Notes under the pieces: generated by a model
What the model was told of the DNA's origin: nothing
Database searches by the model: none
What the model saw: the letters and a program-made list of their open reading frames with translations, nothing else
Program-made: the position numbers and the translations under genes
Shown here: piece by piece, positions 59,061-64,000 of the stretch
Layout: every line of letters begins with the position of its first letter
Position numbering within the stretch: the first letter of the stretch is position 1
Assembly: GCA_964017185.1 (NCBI GenBank)
Contig: OZ024871.1
Coordinates: forward strand, 9,726,214-9,790,213
Reading direction: 5' to 3'
Source of the DNA: Rugalucina vietnamica
Lineage: Eukaryota; Mollusca; Bivalvia; Lucinida; Lucinidae
DNA: 64,000 nt

Positions 59061-60209
59061 TAGTATGTGGAGGGTGTTGTGCGAAACGAAAAATTTCCCT
59101 ACCCACCGTCTCCTCTATGACTACAGAAATGCCAAACTATGGGGCAATAATTAAAATGTGACCGGATGAAAGATTTAAAAATGACAAGTCTAGTATTTAC
59201 AGATAAAAACTTGCTGAGTCGTTGCAATACATTCAATTGTCTTGCTGCTTGATACTTGGGTGTCAAAATTAAGCATATAATCCAGTTCAATACCAAGCAA
59301 CTTTACTACTTCTTGGCAAGCAATTTCTTGGCCAGCAATATTAAAAGATTTCACAAGTGAAAATGTTTTGGGCCTACAGAAAAAGCTTGAAACTTTTCTG
59401 GATTGGCTTGCATCTGATTATTGTCAAACCAATCTATTGTAGTGCTAGTTTCAGTTTCAAGGGTGTCTTTCATTGTTTCAACCTTCCTATGGGCATATGA
59501 TGCAGTGTTATCATCTGCATAATTATACAATTTCATTTTTGTTAGGAAGTAAAAGATGTCATTGATAAAAATATTAAAAACAAGGGGTCCAAGAATGGAC
59601 CCCTGTGGGACACCCTTTATAATCTCTTGCCACTGGCTTACTATGTTACCTAGTTTGACCCTTTGTTTACGGTCGGACAGGTAACTGTTCATGACAGACA
59701 AGTTGATAGCTTTTATGGTGTTGTTCATTTTCATCGTGTTTGTTGGCCATTTCCATAACAAAACACACAATTTTATGGTTATCGGCTGTTCTCCGACGTC
59801 AAAATTACGCCATTTTTTAAACATTTTTTTGGACTGCATCTGAAATTTTATTCACAGATATCAAACTGTACTGCCGCCAAGGCCCAAACATTCAGAAAAC
59901 GTTGTTGATTGAACATTCTTCCAGGATCAAAATATTTTAACGTTAGAGAACACTTCCGCGCAGTTTCATAAGCAAAAACAGAATGTGAAAATCGTCACAT
60001 TTTATCACGTTTTGACACCTGCCCCGCACGGCCCTACCCTCAAGCAGAAGAGTGGCCATACCAAGCGTGTTATTACTTCAAATTGCACAAAATTTCTGAA
60101 ATATACTCATAAGATATTGCTGCTTGAAATTGTACTAAACGCTTCTTCAACGACGCGTTGCTTTTTCTGATAGCTGGAGTGTCTACGAACTTTCCTGCCA
60201 TACCTCGTA

Positions 60210-60604
60210 TATTCAAAGTTCGGCATAAACGGTTTAAAGGTCAACGAAAATAAGACTAAAACCCCAAGTCTAAAATGATGCCATTAAAAGCAAAGAGCGC
60301 TTCTTCAATTTCTACGAATGGTAAATAACACAATCTTGCATGCGTTAAAACCCTCGAGACCGTCCAGCAGTATACAGCACCAACCAAAGAGCCGGAAAGA
60401 TTGCACAGCATGCTTAGACGATAACGCTGTATTTGCATATAAATGTATCAAAGGATGTTAAGATATTCCGTTTGAAAATGTTTGTGTAACTTACGTGCAA
60501 AAGACAGAAGCATAAGTTTTAGTCTTAGTCGCGAATGTGAATGTTCTTGAAAAATGCTCACCAACTTTAAAATTAGAAGGCAAAATCCTAACTAACCTAC
60601 AGTG
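60210..60604. other. Unassigned sequence
   Basis: Flank of the mariner-like element; no gene recognised. Confidence 0.45.
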
Positions 60605-61815
60605 GCCCCATACATATACTAACCCAAAGAGCTAACGCAACAGTGGGTTGTTTTCTCAGTTGCACTCGTCCTGTTTACAATTTGGCCGAAACACATCTTA
60701 AAATACAATGCTGGCTTATCCAAGCATCACATGGAACTTCAGTATTACCACAAGTTGCTAATTGTCACGAATCAATCGATTCTACAGAGGCAGCGCGTCT
60801 GTTAAAGAACGAAATGCATGGGACTTTACCGGTATTCGGCATGTGACATGTATTCGTACACCAGAAAAACATCAGGAAAACAAGCCCGTGAAACGTGTAC
60901 CCCCTCAAACCCCACTTTTATATAGCAAAACTGGGGTATGCAGGGGTATACCTGTTTTTCTTATTTTGCTCCAAAACATAGATTGTGGGTACTCGTTAGA
61001 ACCGCCTCGTCGAGGCGGTTCTAACGAGTACCCACAATCTATGTTTTGAGCAAAAATAAAAATATCAAACATTTTCAACTGAAAATTTTTAATTTTTACA
61101 ACTTGTAAAATTCTCTGTATATTGTATGGGCATGTTTTCGTAATGAGAAGCTTCGTTAACTTCAAACGTTTGGAGTTTATGGGACATCCAAACGCATCTG
61201 AGCAGAAGTGTGTTATTCGTTGCATGTTTGGTTAAATTTCTGAGGATCGCTGAGCAGTAACCAGGAAATGATATGCAATCGATTGATGGTAGGCGAAAAT
61301 TGGATTTTTGCAAAGTTCTCTGGATAGGATTTAACCCAAACGTACGATCTTCGGAGCTGAGCTTAGTAACATTAATAGGCAACACAACTTGACAGTTTCG
61401 GACTTTAAAATGAATGGAAATCTTTCTTCGATTTTGAATTTGTATTTCATGAGCGAAACACAAAACACTAAGTTTTTTAAGTTCATAGTAATCCTGTAAG
61501 AAATTTGGGCGGTATTTTCCCATGCAACAACGTTTTCCAGAATGGACGAACGTTACAGAATTAGCCATGGTCATCAAAACGCCAAGAATACCCTGAAAAT
61601 GGGAAAAAAGCGTTTTGACCAATCAGAGCACAGCTCAGTGATCCCTAATCTGTAGAAAACAACTAATGGTTTTAAAATGTTTGTTGACCATTTTTGACTA
61701 ACTTCTATCAGTTTGGTTTACCTGCTAAACTTATTTCTATAAATTTCAGCCACATTTCTTGTTGCGTTAGCTATAGAGTTTGGGTTAGTATATAAGCGAC
61801 AATTGTGCCGTGGGG
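60605..61815. mobile_element. Putative TIR element with a 177-codon frame
   Basis: TATACTAACCCAAA and AGCTAACGCAACA occur at about 60618-60642 and inverted at about 61758-61795. A minus-strand frame at 61089-61622 (177 codons; ISIHFKVRNCQVVLPINV, EDRTFGLNPIQRTL) could be a transposase remnant, but I recognise no motif and its end lies in the inserted MITE. The ends and duplication are not defined. Confidence 0.45.
60861..61145 (+). mobile_element. GAAAACA-TIR hairpin MITE, copy 3 (perfect palindrome)
   Basis: Ends ATCAGGAAAACAAG and, inverted, CATTACGAAAACATG. The palindrome 60973-61047 has two perfectly complementary 37-nt arms around one unpaired T (core CCGCCTCG-T-CGAGGCGG). Confidence 0.88.
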
Positions 61816-62654
61816 GTTGTACATTATACATATTTTAAAGACAAAATTATTTTATGCAATGGGAGGTTGCATAGAATACCGATATTTATTGGGCAAATTG
61901 GAATCGTGACTTTCCTATATCAATGACAAGAATGCATTCAGTATGCATGTTTAGGTGTAACGGAAGTGCTATGTACTTCAATATAACATAATGCAAAATG
62001 TCCTTATTATCCCTGGCACGAACAAGTTGAAGTGCAAATTCAGTGCTTTCAGACATCTTTTCCTGGTAGTGCAATCACAATAGCACACCTGAGACAATCA
62101 ATTACAATAATAATAGTGATGAACTTGTAGAATTGAGTGAAAACATACTTCAGGTCAGAGGATGCTGGCCTGAAAAACCTTACAGATCAGCAGCCAGCAC
62201 CTTTATATGATAGTTGCTCCGCAAATAATGCACTCTAAAGCTGAATAGGGCAAACTGTGTTTGCCAAAACATACCACTACAGGCTATTTCTTGATGCCCC
62301 AAAAGTACAAGAGATGATCCAAAGAATCGCAGCCTATTGTAAATATTTATTAAAGGTAAGACATTAACAGAGGAGTAATTTCACGGAACACTCGACTGTA
62401 CTCACATTCTAAGTACAGTCTTTTTGATGTCACAAGTGCCAGGAATGTTGTTTGGCAACTCCTGCGCCTGTAGGCAGCCATCTGGAGCAGCAAGGAAGTC
62501 TGTTTATTCTATGATATCAAATAGTTATTTTTTTAATTTTTTTTGGATTTGCTGATTTACATCGAGGACATGTTAGTAAATATTTTAACTACACAGTTTC
62601 TACCTTTGATAGTTTACCACTATTTAGTGCCCATTCTTCTTATAATTTTCTTGC
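61816..62654. repeat. Unassigned and dispersed repeat
   Basis: 62060-62400 resembles 49850-50070. A T-run at 62529-62543. No gene. Confidence 0.45.
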
Positions 62655-62782
62655 GACAGGTCCCGTTAGCGTCATGGGTTCAACCCCGGGCTGCGTCATA
62701 CAAAAATAGTGCTCAGCATTATAAGGCGAGTACTGGCTTTTCTTCTCCAAAAAATATAGCATCACTAACATCGCATGCCTAG
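62655..62782 (+). mobile_element. tRNA-derived SINE, 5'-truncated
   Basis: B-box-like TGGGTTCAACCCCGG, GCTGCGTCATAC, GCTCAGCATTATAAGGCGAG and TGGCTTTTCTTCTCC match the SINE at 26940-27127. Confidence 0.7.
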
Positions 62783-62815
62783 AAAGAAATAAAAAACAAG
62801 CAAATTCAGAGAATT

Positions 62816-63531
62816 TATGTCCCCCGCCTTGATAGTTTAGTTACACAAATATAATCTTATAATAACATATATCCAAACCACATGCACTTTCTTAGTGTAA
62901 ATGCCTGAAAAAGGAAAAAGGACTTATGTTCAAATTTACAAAAAGTGATAAAAATTAAAGTGAGAATTATATCCAAATCACATGCGTATCTTTAAAGCAT
63001 GGTCAAGACATCTGTAAAGTTTCAAAAGAATTGAAATATAACTGCAGGAGGAGATGCGCGCACAAGGTACCCGCTGTCCATTTACTTCCATTGTCAAAAT
63101 GTCCGAAAAATGACTAAGTTAAATTGCGAAAAAAGTGTCAAAAATTAACCTGAGGATTATATCCAAATCACATGCACATCTTCAAAGCATGGTCATGACA
63201 TCTATAAACTTTCAAAAGAATCGGAATAAAACTGTAGGAGGAGTTGCTTGCACAAGGTACCCACCATCCATTCACTTTCATTGTCAAAATGTCCGAAAAA
63301 ATGACTAAGTTCAAATTGCGAAAAAAGTGTCAAAAATTAACCTGAGGATTATATCCAAACCACATGCACATCTTCAAAGCATGGTCAAGACATCTGTAAA
63401 GTTTCAAAAGAATCGGAATAAAATTGTAGGATGAGTTGCCTGCACAAGGTACATACTCCTATAGGGGGACGGAAGGAATGACGGAGAGCCAAAAACCTCC
63501 GCTTTTCTTCGAAAAGGCGGGGGACAAAAAT
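62816..63531. mobile_element. CCCCCGCC-TIR element with ~178-bp tandem core
   Basis: Inverted ends TGTCCCCCGCCTT (62820) and AAGGCGGGGGACA (63513-63526). The core has about three direct copies of a ~178-bp unit (TTATATCCAAA(T/C)CACATGC at 62970, 63160 and 63350; AAAATGTCCGAAAAA; GGTACCC). The right end carries a GAAGAAAAG inner inverted segment. The family looks familiar from molluscs; no coding. Confidence 0.75.
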
Positions 63532-63619
63532 CTGCCAATATAATAGAAAGTCTGATGGTAATAATAAATGTCCGTATTCAGTGGAAGGCCGTATGGAAGA
63601 CTGGCATTTTGTGCTAAAT

Positions 63620-63853
63620 GAGCCGTCCCATGGGAAAACCAACAATCTGCATATGCGAAAACAAAGGCGCAGATCAGCTTCCAGGTAACCGCGAAGCTGA
63701 TCAGCGCCTTTGTTTTCGCTACACAGATAGTGCAATTCCTCTACTTTCTAAATCCAAAATTTCCAGCCTCTAGCGATCTTCTGTGCTTGTACAGGTTGGT
63801 TTGTGTTGGACCTGTTCGGAAACCACATTGTTGGTTTTCCCACGAGGCGGCTC
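63620..63853 (+). mobile_element. GAGCC-TIR hairpin MITE, copy 5
   Basis: 234 bp, flanked by AAAT at 63616-63619 and 63854-63857. Hairpin with centre AGGTAACCGC and arms AAAACAAAGGCGCAGATCAG. An open frame across it is fortuitous. Confidence 0.87.
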
Positions 63854-64000
63854 AAATATGTAATCCTTCGAAAACATAAGAGATTATTAGTACTATTATT
63901 CCAGTGAATACATATGATGAATACATAAAATGAGCAAATGTAGCCTATATGACAAATGGATTTCTTATTTTACAGTACCATACTAGAACAATCTAATATT
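63854..64000. other. Unassigned to window end
   Basis: AT-rich, nothing recognised. Confidence 0.4.

Larger units (their letters stand above)
54815..59115. mobile_element. Large GTAAC-motif element (element 1), 4.3 kb, inside the LINE
   Basis: Inverted ends: GGCGAGACG at 54815 against GAGGAGACGG at 59115; then, after ~35 diverged bases, the identical TCGCACAACACCCTCCACAT (54854 and, inverted, about 59092). Further in come TTCTAGGCACGTTGTCGCCC and GTTAC-N4-GTTAC followed by TTCAAA on both sides. Flanked by TA (54813-54814 and 59116-59117). At least eight GTAAC-N4-GTAAC motifs lie at 54973, 55505, 55895, 57731, 58052, 58435, 58795 (one mismatch) and 58954. The interior has a MITE, a SINE scrap and no recognisable transposase, so it is probably non-autonomous. 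Confidence 0.8.
53239..59745 (-). mobile_element. LINE (CR1/jockey-like) split by a DNA element
   Basis: Two parts of one minus-strand LINE. Upstream part 59116-59745: NSYLSDRKQRVKLGNIVSQW, GVPQGSILGPLVFNIFINDI, the catalytic YADD box (LYNYADDNT), IDWFDNNQMQANPEKFQ, then frameshifted KLLGIELDYMLNFD, LNVLQRLSKFLS and FNYCPIVWHFCS. Downstream part 53239-54812: EKLEKKLQFRALRIVFND, EVFKCLNALSPEYIRDI and FRFESARVWNSLPNEMRKAE, ending with a WTGPECKCSMC knuckle near 54410. The two join within one residue stretch (HFC ... NSEKLEK). The 3' UTR ends AATAAAATTT plus (TTGTATCT)n at about 53239-53262. The ORF 5' of the thumb and palm N-part is missing. Confidence 0.85.
52736..60209 (-). mobile_element. 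Mariner-like element enclosing nested insertions
   Basis: Identical 29-bp inverted ends, CGAGGTATGGCAGGAAAGTT and on through CGTAGACAC, lie at 52738-52766 and 60179-60207, each bordered by TA (52736-52737 and 60208-60209). Span 7470 bp. Subtracting the LINE and the GTAAC element leaves about 970 bp of original element. On the minus strand at about 59720-59810 the frame reads EQPITIKLCVLLWKWPTNT, resembling the start of mariner transposases (EQR..IKFCV). It then fuses without a stop into the LINE, which makes a misleading 162-codon frame. The rest of the transposase would lie at 52766-53238; a weak candidate (SYVQPVIRE, about 53100) is visible. TA plus CGAGG fits mariner. Confidence 0.78.

Overview
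This window is eukaryotic, AT-rich intergenic DNA, most likely from a bivalve mollusc. That attribution is an inference. It rests on the reverse-transcriptase families, the abundance of ACATGT words, and short inverted-repeat elements (GAGCC...GGCTC ends, internal GATCAGCTTCGCGG hairpin) that resemble elements I remember from clam genomes. I found no convincing host gene, exon, functional tRNA, rRNA or CRISPR array. Essentially everything recognisable is a transposable element, a satellite, or a block of dispersed repeat.

Layout. 1-8.2 kb: two broken copies of a YLDD-type reverse-transcriptase retroelement, then a minus-strand LINE end with a GAATA tail. 9-12.7 kb: a tRNA-derived SINE and a decayed LINE block that recurs inverted at 43.8-46.6 kb. 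13.6-14.9 kb: retroelement 3' ends carrying a 518-bp palindromic minisatellite. 15.2-24 kb: a 437-bp tandem repeat, two TA-flanked mariner-like elements (each with a related empty site elsewhere in the window), a LINE 3' end and a GAGCC MITE. 24.5-26.2, 31.3-31.9 and 41.5-43.6 kb: arrays of a ~365-370-bp satellite. 27.2-29.8 kb: a hAT-like element with an 8-bp target duplication, containing a LINE. 33.7-40.1 kb: hairpin elements rich in TGACGTCA sites and a ~4.8-kb inverted-repeat element full of GTAAC-N4-GTAAC motifs. 40.8-41.3 kb: a fold-back element with an 8-bp duplication. 48-52.3 kb: hairpin MITEs and a pure poly(A) insertion flanked by an 11-bp repeat. 52.7-60.2 kb: a mariner-like element that contains a LINE, which contains a second GTAAC-motif element, which contains a MITE and a SINE fragment. 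60.6-63.9 kb: another inverted-repeat element, a ~178-bp tandem repeat with CCCCCGCC ends, and a GAGCC MITE.

The sequence works as a record of nested insertions rather than as a set of cooperating genes. Several insertions can be checked internally because a paralogous empty or differently filled site lies in the same window. The best candidates for something undescribed are (1) the GTAAC-N4-GTAAC family of large elements with long inverted termini and ~350-bp subterminal repeats, and (2) three unrelated hairpin-bearing families that all carry clusters of TGACGTCA-like sites. All coordinates of element ends are read by eye and may be off by a few bases unless a target duplication is quoted.
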